Part shown: positions 14,598-30,100 of the stretch, one piece after another
Layout of the letters: the number at the start of each line of letters is the position of its first letter
Position numbering within the stretch: position 1 is the stretch's first letter
Source: Auanema rhodensis
Lineage: Eukaryota > Nematoda > Chromadorea > Rhabditida > Rhabditidae
Assembly: GCA_964057225.1 (NCBI GenBank)
Contig: OZ059897.1
Location: 4,898,001-4,962,000 of the forward strand
DNA: 64,000 nt
Direction of reading: 5' to 3'
Made by a program: the position numbers and the translations under genes
Notes under the pieces: model-generated
What the model was told of the DNA's origin: nothing
Seen by the model: only the letters and a program-made list of their open reading frames with translations
Databases searched by the model: none

Positions 14598-17500
14598 ATC
14601 AATAAAAATTTGTTTTTAGACTAATATGGACATGGGGAATCTAATTTTGAAAACCGCATCTCTTTATCTTTCACGTGAAGCGAGTTACATACCAAGTGCA
14701 CAGCACGTGTACATTTAATTAGCATAAATTAAAGTTCACGTAAATTTCAAAGTCATGGTTACCATGCACCAATATCAATAAAAATTTGTTTTTAGACTAA
14801 TATGGACATGGGGAATCTAATTTTGAAAACCGCATCTCTTTATCTTTCACGTGAAGCGAGTTACATACCAAGTGCACATCACGTGTACATTTAATTAGCA
14901 TAAATTAAAGTTCACGTAAATTTCAAAGTCATGGTTACCATGCACCAATATCAATAAAAATTTGTTATTAGACTAATATGGACATGGGGAATCTAATTTT
15001 GAAAACCGCATCTCTTTATCTTTCACGTGAAGCGAGTTACATACCAAGTGCACATCACGTGTACATTTAATTAGCATAAATTAAAGTTCACGTAAATTTC
15101 AAAGTCATGGTTACCATGCACCAATATCAATAAAAATTTGTTTTTAGACTAATATGGACATGGGGAATCTAATTTTGAAAACCGCATCTCTTTATCTTTC
15201 ACGTGAAGTGAGTTACATACCAAGTGCACATCACGTGTACATTTAATTAGCATAAATTAAAGTTCACGTAAATTTCAAAGTCATGGTTACCATGCACCAA
15301 TATCAATAAAAATTTGTTTTTAGACTAATATGGACATGGGGAATCTAATTTTGAAAACCGCATCTCTTTATCTTTCACGTGAAGCGAGTTACATACCAAG
15401 TGCACATCACGTGTACATTTAATTAGCATAAATTAAAGTTCACGTAAATTTCAAACTCATGGTTACCATGCACCAATATCAATAAAAATTTGTTTTTAGA
15501 CTAATATGGACATGGGAAATCTAATTTTGAAAACCGCATCTCTTTATCTTTCACGTGAAGCGAGTTACATACCAAGTGCACAGCACGTGTACATTTAATT
15601 AGCATAAATTAAAGTTCACGTAAATTTCAAAGTCATGGTTACCATGCACCAATATCAATAAAAATTTGTTTTTAGACTAATATGGACATGGGGAATCTAA
15701 TTTTGAAAACCGCATCTCTTTATCTTTCACGTGAAGCGAGTTACATACCAAGTGCACATCACGTGTACATTTAATTAGCATAAATTAAAGTTCACGTAAA
15801 TTTCAAAGTCATGGTTACCATGCACCAATATCAATAAAAATTTGTTTTTAGACTAATATGGACATGGGGAATCTAATTTTGAAAACCGCATCTCTTTATC
15901 TTTCACGTGAAGCGAGTTACATACCAAGTGCACATCACGTGTACATTTAATTAGCATAAATTAAAGTTCACGTAAATTTCAAAGTCATGGTTACCATGCA
16001 CCAATATCAATAAAAATTTGTTTTTAGACTAATATGGACATGGGGAATCTAATTTTGAAAACCGCATCTCTTTATCTTTCACGTGAAGTGAGTTACATAC
16101 CAAGTGCACATCACGTGTACATTTAATTAGCATAAATTAAAGTTCACGTAAATTTCAAAGTCATGGTTACCATGCACCAATATCAATAAAAATTTGTTTT
16201 TAGACTAATATGGACATGGGGAATCTAATTTTGAAAACCGCATCTCTTTATCTTTCACGTGAAGCGAGTTACATACCAAGTGCACATCACGTGTACATTT
16301 AATTAGCATAAATTAAAGTTCACGTAAATTTCAAAGTCATGGTTACCATGCACCAATATCAATAAAAATTTGTTTTTAGACTAATATGGACATGGGGAAA
16401 CTAATTTTGAAAACCGCATCTCTTTATCTTTCACGTGAAGCAAGTCACATACCAAGTGCACATCACGTGCACATTTAATTAGCATAAATTAAAGTTCACG
16501 TAAATTTCAAACTCATGGTTACCATGCACCAATATCAATAAAAATTTGTTTTTAGACTAATATGGACATGGGGAATCTAATTTTGAAAACCGCATCTCTT
16601 TATCTTTCACGTGAAGTGAGTTACATACCAAGTGCACATCACGTGTACATTTAATTAGCATAAATTAAAGTTCACGTAAATTTCAAAGTCATGGTTACCA
16701 TGCACCAATATCAATAAAAATTTGTTTTTAGACTAATATGGACATGGGGAATCTAATTTTGAAAACCGCATCTCTTTATCTTTCACGTGAAGCGAGTTAC
16801 ATACCAAGTGCACAGCACGTGTACATTTAATTAGCATAAATTAAAGTTCACGTAAATTTCAAAGTCATGGTTACCATGCACCAATATCAATAAAAATTTG
16901 TTTTTAGACTAATATGGACATGGGGAATCTAATTTTGAAAACCGCATCTCTTTATCTTTCACGTGAAGCGAGTTACATACCAAGTGCACAGCACGTGTAC
17001 ATTTAATTAGCATAAATTAAAGTTCACGTAAATTTCAAAGTCATGGTTACCATGCACCAATATCAATAAAAATTTGTTTTTAGACTAATATGGACATGGG
17101 GAATCTAATTTTGAAAACCGCATCTCTTTATCTTTCACGTGAAGCGAGTTACATACCAAGTGCACATCACGTGTACATTTAATTAGCATAAATTAAAGTT
17201 CACGTAAATTTCAAAGTCATGGTTACCATGCACCAATATCAATAAAAATTTGTTTTTAGACTAATATGGACATGGGGAAACTAATTTTGAAAACCGCATC
17301 TCTTTATCTTTCACGTGAAGCAAGTCACATACCAAGTGCACATCACGTGCACATTTAATTAGCATAAATTAAAGTTCACGTAAATTTCAAACTCATGGTT
17401 ACCATGCACCAATATCAATAAAAATTTGTTTTTAGACTAATATGGACATGGGGAATCTAATTTTGAAAACCGCATCTCTTTATCTTTCACGTGAAGTGAG

Positions 17501-17771
17501 TTACATACCAAGTGCACATCACGTGTACATTTAATTAGCATAAATTAAAGTTCACGTAAATTTCAAAGTCATGGTTACCATGCACCAATAACAATAAAAA
17601 TTTGTTTTTAGACTAATATGGACATGGGGAATCTAATTTTGAAAACCGCATCTCTTTATCTTTCACGTGAAGCGAGTTACATACCAAGTGCACATCACGT
17701 GTACATTTAATTAGCATAAATTAAAGTTCACGTAAATTTCAAAGTCATGGTTACCATGCACCAATATCAAT

Positions 17772-17775
17772 AAAA
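17772..17775. other. 1-bp deletion in the A5 run of one monomer
   Basis: This monomer reads taaaattt where others read taaaaattt. The landmark spacing across it is 175 bp (17746 to 17921). It is the only single-base length change I found in the satellite. Confidence 0.9.
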
Positions 17776-20700
17776 TTTGTTTTTAGACTAATATGGACAT
17801 GGGGAATCTAATTTTGAAAACCGCATCTCTTTATCTTTCACGTGAAGCGAGTTACATACCAAGTGCACATCACGTGTACATTTAATTAGCATAAATTAAA
17901 GTTCACGTAAATTTCAAAGTCATGGTTACCATGCACCAATATCAATAAAAATTTGTTTTTAGACTAATATGGACATGGGGAATCTAATTTTGAAAACCGC
18001 ATCTCTTTATCTTTCACGTGAAGTGAGTTACATACCAAGTGCACATCACGTGTACATTTAATTAGCATAAATTAAAGTTCACGTAAATTTCAAAGTCATG
18101 GTTACCATGCACCAATATCAATAAAAATTTGTTTTTAGACTAATATGGACATGGGGAATCTAATTTTGAAAACCGCATCTCTTTATCTTTCACGTGAAGC
18201 GAGTTACATACCAAGTGCACATCACGTGTACATTTAATTAGCATAAATTAAAGTTCACGTAAATTTCAAAGTCATGGTTACCATGCACCAATATCAATAA
18301 AAATTTGTTTTTAGACTAATATGGACATGGGGAAACTAATTTTGAAAACCGCATCTCTTTATCTTTCACGTGAAGCAAGTCACATACCAAGTGCACATCA
18401 CGTGAACATTTAATTAGCATAAATTAAAGTTCACGTAAATTTCAAAGTCATGGTTACCATGCACCAATATCAATAAAAATTTGTTTTTAGACTAATATGG
18501 ACATGGGGAATCTAATTTTGAAAACCGCATCTCTTTATCTTTCACGTGAAGTGAGTTACATACCAAGTGCACATCACGTGTACATTTAATTAGCATAAAT
18601 TAAAGTTCACGTAAACTTCAAAGTCATGGTTACCATGCACCAATATCAATAAAAATTTGTTTTTAGACTAATATGGACATGGGGAATCTAATTTTGAAAA
18701 CCGCATCTCTTTATCTTTCACGTGAAGCGAGTTACATACCAAGTGCACATCACGTGTACATTTAATTAGCATAAATTAAAGTTCACGTAAATTTCAAAGT
18801 CATGGTTACCATGCACCAATATCAATAAAAATTTGTTTTTAGACTAATATGGACATGGGGAAACTAATTTTGAAAACCGCATCTCTTTATCTTTCACGTG
18901 AAGCAAGTCACATACCAAGTGCACATCACGTGCACATTTAATTAGCATAAATTAAAGTTCACGTAAATTTCAAACTCATGGTTACCATGCACCAATATCA
19001 ATAAAAATTTGTTTTTAGACTAATATGGACATGGGGAATCTAATTTTGAAAACCGCATCTCTTTATCTTTCACGTGAAGTGAGTTACATACCAAGTGCAC
19101 ATCACGTGTACATTTAATTAGCATAAATTAAAGTTCACGTAAATTTCAAAGTCATGGTTACCATGCACCAATATCAATAAAAATTTGTTTTTAGACTAAT
19201 ATGGACATGGGGAATCTAATTTTGAAAACCGCATCTCTTTATCTTTCACGTGAAGTGAGTTACATACCAAGTGCACATCACGTGTACATTTAATTAGCAT
19301 AAATTAAAGTTCACGTAAATTTCAAAGTCATGGTTACCATGCACCAATATCAATAAAAATTTGTTTTTAGACTAATATGGACATGGGGAATCTAATTTTG
19401 AAAACCGCATCTCTTTATCTTTCACGTGAAGCGAGTTACATACCAAGTGCACATCACGTGTACATTTAATTAGCATAAATTAAAGTTCACGTAAATTTCA
19501 AAGTCATGGTTACCATGCACCAATATCAATAAAAATTTGTTTTTAGACTAATATGGACATGGGGAAACTAATTTTGAAAACCGCATCTCTTTATCTTTCA
19601 CGTGAAGCAAGTCACATACCAAGTGCACATCACGTGCACATTTAATTAGCATAAATTAAAGTTCACGTAAATTTCAAACTCATGGTTACCATGCACCAAT
19701 ATCAATAAAAATTTGTTTTTAGACTAATATGGACATGGGGAATCTAATTTTGAAAACCGCATCTCTTTATCTTTCACGTGAAGTGAGTTACATACCAAGT
19801 GCACATCACGTGTACATTTAATTAGCATAAATTAAAGTTCACGTAAATTTCAAAGTCATGGTTACCATGCACCAATAACAATAAAAATTTGTTTTTAGAC
19901 TAATATGGACATGGGGAATCTAATTTTGAAAACCGCATCTCTTTATCTTTCACGTGAAGCGAGTTACATACCAAGTGCACATCACGTGTACATTTAATTA
20001 GCATAAATTAAAGTTCACGTAAATTTCAAAGTCATGGTTACCATGCACCAATATCAATAAAAATTTGTTTTTAGACTAATATGGACATGGGGAATCTAAT
20101 TTTGAAAACCGCATCTCTTTATCTTTCACGTGAAGCGAGTTACATACCAAGTGCACATCACGTGTACATTTAATTAGCATAAATTAAAGTTCACGTAAAT
20201 TTCAAAGTCATGGTTACCATGCACCAATATCAATAAAAATTTGTTTTTAGACTAATATGGACATGGGGAAACTAATTTTGAAAACCGCATCTCTTTATCT
20301 TTCACGTGAAGCAAGTCACATACCAAGTGCACATCACGTGCACATTTAATTAGCATAAATTAAAGTTCACGTAAATTTCAAACTCATGGTTACCATGCAC
20401 CAATATCAATAAAAATTTGTTTTTAGACTAATATGGACATGGGGAATCTAATTTTGAAAACCGCATCTCTTTATCTTTCACGTGAAGTGAGTTACATACC
20501 AAGTGCACATCACGTGTACATTTAATTAGCATAAATTAAAGTTCACGTAAATTTCAAAGTCATGGTTACCATGCACCAATAACAATAAAAATTTGTTTTT
20601 AGACTAATATGGACATGGGGAATCTAATTTTGAAAACCGCATCTCTTTATCTTTCACGTGAAGCGAGTTACATACCAAGTGCACATCACGTGCACATTTA

Positions 20701-22040
20701 ATTAGCATAAATTAAAGTTCACGTAAATTTCAAACTCATGGTTACCATGCACCAATATCAATAAAAATTTGTTTTTAGACTAATATGGACATGGGGAATC
20801 TAATTTTGAAAACCGCATCTCTTTATCTTTCACGTGAAGTGAGTTACATACCAAGTGCACATCACGTGTACATTTAATTAGCATAAATTAAAGTTCACGT
20901 AAATTTCAAAGTCATGGTTACCATGCACCAATAACAATAAAAATTTGTTTTTAGACTAATATGGACATGGAGAATCTAATTTTGAAAACCGCATCTCTTT
21001 ATCTTTCACGTTAAGCGAGTTACATACCAAGTGCACATCACGTGTACATTTAATTAGCATAAATTAAAGTTCACGTAAATTTCAAAGTCATGGTTACCAT
21101 GCACCAATATCAATAAAAATTTGTTTTTAGACTAATATGGACATGGGGAATCTAATTTTGAAAACCGCATCTCTTTATCTTTCACGTGAAGTGAGTTACA
21201 TACCAAGTGCACATCACGTGTACATTTAATTAGCATAAATTAAAGTTCACGTAAATTTCAAAGTCATGGTTACCATGCACCAATATCAATAAAAATTTGT
21301 TTTTAGACTAATATGGACATGGGGAATCTAATTTTGAAAACCGCATCTCTTTATCTTTCACGTGAAGCGAGTTACATACCAAGTGCACATCACGTGTACA
21401 TTTAATTAGCATAAATTAAAGTTCACGTAAATTTCAAAGTCATGGTTACCATGCACCAATATCAATAAAAATTTGTTTTTAGACTAATATGGACATGGGG
21501 AATCTAATTTTGAAAACCGCATCTCTTTATCTTTCACGTGAAGCGAGTTACATACCAAGTGCACATCACGTGTACATTTAATTAGCATAAATTAAAGTTC
21601 ACGTAAATTTCAAAGTCATGGTTACCATGCACCAATATCAATAAAAATTTGTTTTTAGACTAATATGGACATGGGGAATCTAATTTTGAAAACCGCATCT
21701 CTTTATCTTTCACGTGAAGTGAGTTACATACCAAGTGCACATCACGTGTACATTTAATTAGCATAAATTAAAGTTCACGTAAATTTCAAAGTCATGGTTA
21801 CCATGCACCAATATCAATAAAAATTTGTTTTTAGACTAATATGGACATGGGGAATCTAATTTTGAAAACCGCATCTCTTTATCTTTCACGTGAAGCGAGT
21901 TACATACCAAGTGCACATCACGTGTACATTTAATTAGCATAAATTAAAGTTCACGTAAATTTCAAAGTCATGGTTACCATGCACCAATATCAATAAAAAT
22001 TTGTTTTTAGACTAATATGGACATGGGGAAACTAATTTTG

Positions 22041-24150
22041 AAAACTGCATCTCTTTATCTTTCACGTGAAGCAAGTCACATACCAAGTGCACATCACGTG
22101 CACATTTAATTAGCATAAATTAAAGTTCACGTAAATTTCAAACTCATGGTTACCATGCACCAATATCAATAAAAATTTGTTTTTAGACTAATATGGACAT
22201 GGGGAATCTAATTTTGAAAACCGCATCTCTTTATCTTTCACGTGAAGTGAGTTACATACCAAGTGCACATCACGTGTACATTTAATTAGCATAAATTAAA
22301 GTTCACGTAAATTTCAAAGTCATGGTTACCATGCACCAATATCAATAAAAATTTGTTTTTAGACTAATATGGACATGGGGAATCTAATTTTGAAAACCGC
22401 ATCTCTTTATCTTTCACGTGAAGCGAGTTACATACCAAGTGCACAGCACGTGTACATTTAATTAGCATAAATTAAAGTTCACGTAAATTTCAAAGTCATG
22501 GTTACCATGCACCAATATCAATAAAAATTTGTTTTTAGACTAATATGGACATGGGGAATCTAATTTTGAAAACCGCATCTCTTTATCTTTCACGTGAAGC
22601 GAGTTACATACCAAGTGCACATCACGTGTACATTTAATTAGCATAAATTAAAGTTCACGTAAATTTCAAAGTCATGGTTACCATGCACCAATATCAATAA
22701 AAATTTGTTTTTAGACTAATATGGACATGGGGAATCTAATTTTGAAAACCGCATCTCTTTATCTTTCACGTGAAGCGAGTTACATACCAAGTGCACATCA
22801 CGTGTACATTTAATTAGCATAAATTAAAGTTCACGTAAATTTCAAAGTCATGGTTACCATGCACCAATATCAATAAAAATTTGTTTTTAGACTAATATGG
22901 ACATGGGGAATCTAATTTTGAAAACCGCATCTCTTTATCTTTCACGTGAAGTGAGTTACATACCAAGTGCACATCACGTGTACATTTAATTAGCATAAAT
23001 TAAAGTTCACGTAAATTTCAAAGTCATGGTTACCATGCACCAATATCAATAAAAATTTGTTTTTAGACTAATATGGACATGGGGAATCTAATTTTGAAAA
23101 CCGCATCTCTTTATCTTTCACGTGAAGCGAGTTACATACCAAGTGCACATCACGTGTACATTTAATTAGCATAAATTAAAGTTCACGTAAATTTCAAAGT
23201 CATGGTTACCATGCACCAATATCAATAAAAATTTGTTTTTAGACTAATATGGACATGGGGAAACTAATTTTGAAAACTGCATCTCTTTATCTTTCACGTG
23301 AAGCAAGTCACATACCAAGTGCACATCACGTGCACATTTAATTAGCATAAATTAAAGTTCACGTAAATTTCAAACTCATGGTTACCATGCACCAATATCA
23401 ATAAAAATTTGTTTTTAGACTAATATGGACATGGGGAATCTAATTTTGAAAACCGCATCTCTTTATCTTTCACGTGAAGTGAGTTACATACCAAGTGCAC
23501 ATCACGTGTACATTTAATTAGCATAAATTAAAGTTCACGTAAATTTCAAAGTCATGGTTACCATGCACCAATATCAATAAAAATTTGTTTTTAGACTAAT
23601 ATGGACATGGGGAATCTAATTTTGAAAACCGCATCTCTTTATCTTTCACGTGAAGCGAGTTACATACCAAGTGCACAGCACGTGTACATTTAATTAGCAT
23701 AAATTAAAGTTCACGTAAATTTCAAAGTCATGGTTACCAGGGACCAATATCAATAAAAATTTGTTTTTAGACTAATATGGACATGGGGAATCTAATTTTG
23801 AAAACCGCATCTCTTTATCTTTCACGTGAAGCGAGTTACATACCAAGTGCACATCACGTGTACATTTAATTAGCATAAATTAAAGTTCACGTAAATTTCA
23901 AAGTCATGGTTACCATGCACCAATATCAATAAAAATTTGTTTTTAGACTAATATGGACATGGGGAATCTAATTTTGAAAACCGCATCTCTTTATCTTTCA
24001 CGTGAAGCGAGTTACATACCAAGTGCACATCACGTGTACATTTAATTAGCATAAATTAAAGTTCACGTAAATTTCAAAGTCATGGTTACCATGCACCAAT
24101 ATCAATAAAAATTTATTTTTAGACTAATATGGACATGGGGAATCTAATTT
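22041..24150 (+). repeat. Partial tandem duplication of a 7-monomer unit (1,232 bp)
   Basis: The variant aaaactgc (others aaaaccgc) occurs at 22041 and at 23273, exactly 1,232 bp apart. Both are followed by a gaagtgag monomer, a gcacagcacg monomer and two gaagcgag monomers. After about 24150 the second copy no longer follows the first: it has gaagcgag where gaagtgag is expected. The second copy also has a private ccaggg variant near 23739. The same aaaactgc variant near 8701 suggests an older shared origin. Confidence 0.75.
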
Positions 24151-27100
24151 TGAAAACCGCATCTCTTTATCTTTCACGTGAAGCGAGTTACATACCAAGT
24201 GCACATCACGTGTACATTTAATTAGCATAAATTAAAGTTCACGTAAATTTCAAAGTCATGGTTACCATGCACCAATATCAATAAAAATTTGTTTTTAGAC
24301 TAATATGGACATGGGGAATCTAATTTTGAAAACCGCATCTCTTTATCTTTCACGTGAAGCGAGTTACATACCAAGTGCACATCACGTGTACATTTAATTA
24401 GCATAAATTAAAGTTCACGTAAATTTCAAAGTCATGGTTACCATGCACCAATATCAATAAAAATTTGTTTTTAGACTAATATGGACATGGGGAATCTAAT
24501 TTTGAAAACCGCATCTCTTTATCTTTCACGTGAAGCGAGTTACATACCAAGTGCACATCACGTGTACATTTAATTAGCATAAATTAAAGTTCACGTAAAT
24601 TTCAAAGTCATGGTTACCATGCACCAATATCAATAAAAATTTGTTTTTAGACTAATATGGACATGGGGAATCTAATTTTGAAAACCGCATCTCTTTATCT
24701 TTCACGTGAAGTGAGTTACATACCAAGTGCACATCACGTGTACATTTAATTAGCATAAATTAAAGTTCACGTAAATTTCAAAGTCATGGTTACCATGCAC
24801 CAATATCAATAAAAATTTGTTTTTAGACTAATATGGACATGGGGAATCTAATTTTGAAAACCGCATCTCTTTATCTTTCACGTGAAGCGAGTTACATACC
24901 AAGTGCACATCACGTGTACATTTAATTAGCATAAATTAAAGTTCACGTAAATTTCAAAGTCATGGTTACCATGCACCAATATCAATAAAAATTTGTTTTT
25001 AGACTAATATGGACATGGGGAAACTAATTTTGAAAACCGCATCTCTTTATCTTTCACGTGAAGCAAGTCACATACCAAGTGCACATCACGTGCACATTTA
25101 ATTAGCATAAATTAAAGTTCACGTAAATTTCAAACTCATGGTTACCATGCACCAATATCAATAAAAATTTGTTTTTAGACTAATATGGACATGGGGAATC
25201 TAATTTTGAAAACCGCATCTCTTTATCTTTCACGTGAAGCAAGTCACATACCAAGTGCACATCACGTGTACATTTAATTAGCATAAATTAAAGTTCACGT
25301 AAATTTCAAAGTCATGGTTACCATGCACCAATAACAATAAAAATTTGTTTTTAGACTAATATGGACATGGGGAATCTAATTTTGAAAACCGCATCTCTTT
25401 ATCTTTCACGTGAAGTGAGTTACATACCAAGTGCACATCACGTGTACATTTAATTAGCATAAATTAAAGTTCACGTAAATTTCAAAGTCATGGTTACCAT
25501 GCACCAATATCAATAAAAATTTGTTTTTAGACTAATATGGACATGGGGAATCTAATTTTGAAAACCGCATCTCTTTATCTTTCACGTGAAGCGAGTTACA
25601 TACCAAGTGCACATCACGTGTACATTTAATTAGCATAAATTAAAGTTCACGTAAATTTCAAAGTCATGGTTACCATGCACCAATATCAATAAAAATTTGT
25701 TTTTAGACTAATATGGACATGGGGAATCTAATTTTGAAAACCGCATCTCTTTATCTTTCACGTGAAGTGAGTTACATACCAAGTGCACATCACGTGTACA
25801 TTTAATTAGCATAAATTAAAGTTCACGTAAATTTCAAAGTCATGGTTACCATGCACCAATATCAATAAAAATTTGTTTTTAGACTAATATGGACATGGGG
25901 AATCTAATTTTGAAAACCGCATCTCTTTATCTTTCACGTGAAGCGAGTTACATACCAAGTGCACATCACGTGTACATTTAATTAGCATAAATTAAAGTTC
26001 ACGTAAATTTCAAACTCATGGTTACCATGCACCAATATCAATAAAAATTTGTTTTTAGACTAATATGGACATGGGAAATCTAATTTTGAAAACCGCATCT
26101 CTTTATCTTTCACGTGAAGCGAGTTACATACCAAGTGCACAGCACGTGTACATTTAATTAGCATAAATTAAAGTTCACGTAAATTTCAAAGTCATGGTTA
26201 CCATGCACCAATATCAATAAAAATTTGTTTTTAGACTAATATGGACATGGGGAATCTAATTTTGAAAACCGCATCTCTTTATCTTTCACGTGAAGCGAGT
26301 TACATACCAAGTGCACATCACGTGTACATTTAATTAGCATAAATTAAAGTTCACGTAAATTTCAAAGTCATGGTTACCATGCACCAATATCAATAAAAAT
26401 TTGTTTTTAGACTAATATGGACATGGGGAATCTAATTTTGAAAACCGCATCACTTTATCTTTCACGTGAAGCGAGTTACATACCAAGTGCACATCACGTG
26501 TACATTTAATTAACATAAATTAAAGTTCACGTAAATTTCAAAGTCATGGTTACCATGCACCAATAACAATAAAAATTTGTTTTTAGACTAATATGGACAT
26601 GGGGAATCTAATTGTGAAAACCGCATCTCTTTATCTTTCACGTGAAGCAAGTTACATACCAAGTGCACATCACGTGCACATTTAATTAGCATAAATTAAA
26701 GTTCACGTAAATTTCAAAGTCATGGTTACCATGCACCAATATCAATAAAAATTTGTTTTTAGACTAATATGGACATGGGGAATCTAATTTTGAAAACCGC
26801 ATCTCTTTATCTTTCACGTGAAGCGAGTTACATACCAAGTGCACATCACGTGAACATTTAATTAGCATAAATTAAAGTTCACGTAAATTTCAAAGTCATG
26901 GTTACCATGCACCAATATCAATAAAAATTTGTTTTTAGACTAATATGGACATGGGGAATCTAATTTTGAAAACCGCATCTCTTTATCTTTCACGTGAAGT
27001 GAGTTACATACCAAGTGCACATCACGTGTACATTTAATTAGCATAAATTAAAGTTCACGTAAATTTCAAAGTCATGGTTACCATGCACCAATATCAATAA

Positions 27101-30100
27101 AAATTTGTTTTTAGACTAATATGGACATGGGGAATCTAATTTTGAAAACCGCATCTCTTTATCTTTCACGTGAAGCAAGTTACATACCAAGTGCACATCA
27201 CGTGTACATTTAATTAGCATAAATTAAAGTTCACGTAAATTTCAAAGTCATGGTTACCATGCACCAATATCAATAAAAATTTGTTTTTAGACTAATATGG
27301 ACATGGGGAATCTAATTTTGAAAACCGCATCTCTTTATCTTTCACGTGAAGCGAGTTACATACCAAGTGCACATCACGTGTACATTTAATTAGCATAAAT
27401 TAAAGTTCACGTAAATTTCAAAGTCATGGTTACCATGCACCAATATCAATAAAAATTTGTTTTTAGACTAATATGGACATGGGGAATCTAATTTTGAAAA
27501 CCGCATCTCTTTATCTTTCACGTGAAGCAAGTTACATACCAAGTGCACATCACGTGTACATTTAATTAGCATAAATTAAAGTTCACGTAAATTTCAAAGT
27601 CATGGTTACCATGCACCAATATCAATACAAATTTGGTTTTAGACTAATATGGACATGGGGAATCTAATTTTGAAAACCGCATCTCTTTATCTTTCACGTG
27701 AAGCAAGTTACATACCAAGTGCACATCACGTGTACATTTAATTAGCATAAATTAAAGTTCACGTAAATTTCAAAGTCATGGTTACCATGCACCAATATCA
27801 ATAAAAATTTGTTTTTAGACTAATATGGACATGGGGAATCTAATTTTGAAAACCGCATCTCTTTATCTTTCACGTGAAGCGAGTTACATACCAAGTGCAC
27901 ATCACGTGTACATTTAATTAGCATAAATTAAAGTTCACGTAAATTTCAAAGTCATGGTTACCATGCACCAATATCAATAAAAATTTGTTTTTAGACTAAT
28001 ATGGACATGGGGAATCTAATTTTGAAAACCGCATCTCTTTATCTTTCACGTGAAGCGAGTTACATACCAAGTGCACATCACGTGTACATTTAATTAGCAT
28101 AAATTAAAGTTCACGTAAATTTCAAAGTCATGGTTACCATGCACCAATATCAATAAAAATTTGTTTTTAGACTAATATGGACATGGGGAATCTAATTTTC
28201 AAATCCGCATCTCTTTATCTTTCACGTGAAGCGAGTTACATACCAAGTGCACATCACGTGTACATTTAATTAGCATAAATTAAAGTTCACGTAAATTTCA
28301 AAGTCATGGTTACCATGCACCAATATCAATAAAAATTTGTTTTTAGACTAATATGGACATGGGGAAACTAATTTTGAAAACCGCATCTCTTTATCTTTCA
28401 CGTGAAGCAAGTCACATACCAAGTGCACATCACGTGCACATTTAATTAGCATAAATTAAAGTTCACGTAAATTTCAAACTCATGGTTACCATTCACCAAT
28501 ATCAATAAAAATTTGTTTTTAGACTAATATGGACATGGGGAATCTAATTTTGAAAACCGCATCTCTTTATCTTTCACGTGAAGTGAGTTACATACCAAGT
28601 GCACATCACGTGTACATTTAATTAGCATAAATTAAAGTTCACGTAAATTTCAAAGTCATGGTTACCATGCACCAATAACAATAAAAATTTGTTTTTAGAC
28701 TAATATGGACATGGGGAATCTAATTTTGAAAACCGCATCTCTTTATCTTTCACGTGAAGCGAGTTACATACCAAGTGCACATCACGTGTACATTTAATTA
28801 GCATAAATTAAAGTTCACGTAAATTTCAAAGTCATGGTTACCATGCACCAATATCAATAAAAATTTGTTTTTAGACTAATATGGACATGGGGAATCTAAT
28901 TTTGAAAACCGCATCTCTTTATCTTTCACGTGAAGCGAGTTACATACCAAGTGCACATCACGTGTACATTTAATTAGCATAAATTAAAGTTCACGTAAAT
29001 TTCAAAGTCATGGTTACCATGCACCAATATCAATAAAAATTTGTTTTTAGACTAATATGGTCATGGGGAATCTAATTTTGAAAACCGCATCTCTTTATCT
29101 TTCACGTGAAGCAAGTCACATACCAAGTGCACATCACGTGCACATTTAATTAGCATAAATTAAAGTTCACGTAAATTTCAAACTCATGGTTACCATGCAC
29201 CAATATCAATAAAAATTTGTTTTTAGACTAATATGGACATGGGGAAACTAATTTTGAAAACCGCATCTCTTTATCTTTCACGTGAAGCAAGTCACATACC
29301 AAGTGCACATCACGTGCACATTTAATTAGCATAAATTAAAGTTCACGTAAATTTCAAACTCATGGTTACCATGCACCAATATCAATAAAAATTTGTTTTT
29401 AGACTAATATGGACATGGGGAATCTAATTTTGAAAACCGCATCTCTTTATCTTTCACGTGAAGTGAGTTACATACCAAGTGCACATCACGTGTACATTTA
29501 ATTAGCATAAATTAAAGTTCACGTAAATTTCAAAGTCATGGTTACCATGCACCAATATCAATAAAAATTTGTTTTTAGACTAATATGGACATGGGGAAAC
29601 TAATTTTGAAAACCGCATCTCTTTATCTTTCACGTGAAGCAAGTCACATACCAAGTGCACATCACGTGCACATTTAATTAGCATAAATTAAAGTTCACGT
29701 AAATTTCAAACTCATGGTTACCATGCACCAATATCAATAAAAATTTGTTTTTAGACTAATATGGACATGGGGAATCTAATTTTGAAAACCGCATCTCTTT
29801 ATCTTTCACGTGAAGTGAGTTACATACCAAATGCACATCACGTGTACATTTAATTAGCATAAATTAAAGTTCACGTAAATTTCAAAGTCATGGTTACCAT
29901 GCACCAATAACAATAAAAATTTGTTTTTAGACTAATATGGACATGGGGAATCTAATTTTGAAAACCGCATCTCTTTATCTTTCACGTGAAGCGAGTTACA
30001 TACCAAGTGCACATCACGTGTACATTTAATTAGCATAAATTAAAGTTCACGTAAATTTCAAAGTCATGGTTACCATGCACCAATATCAATAAAAATTTGT

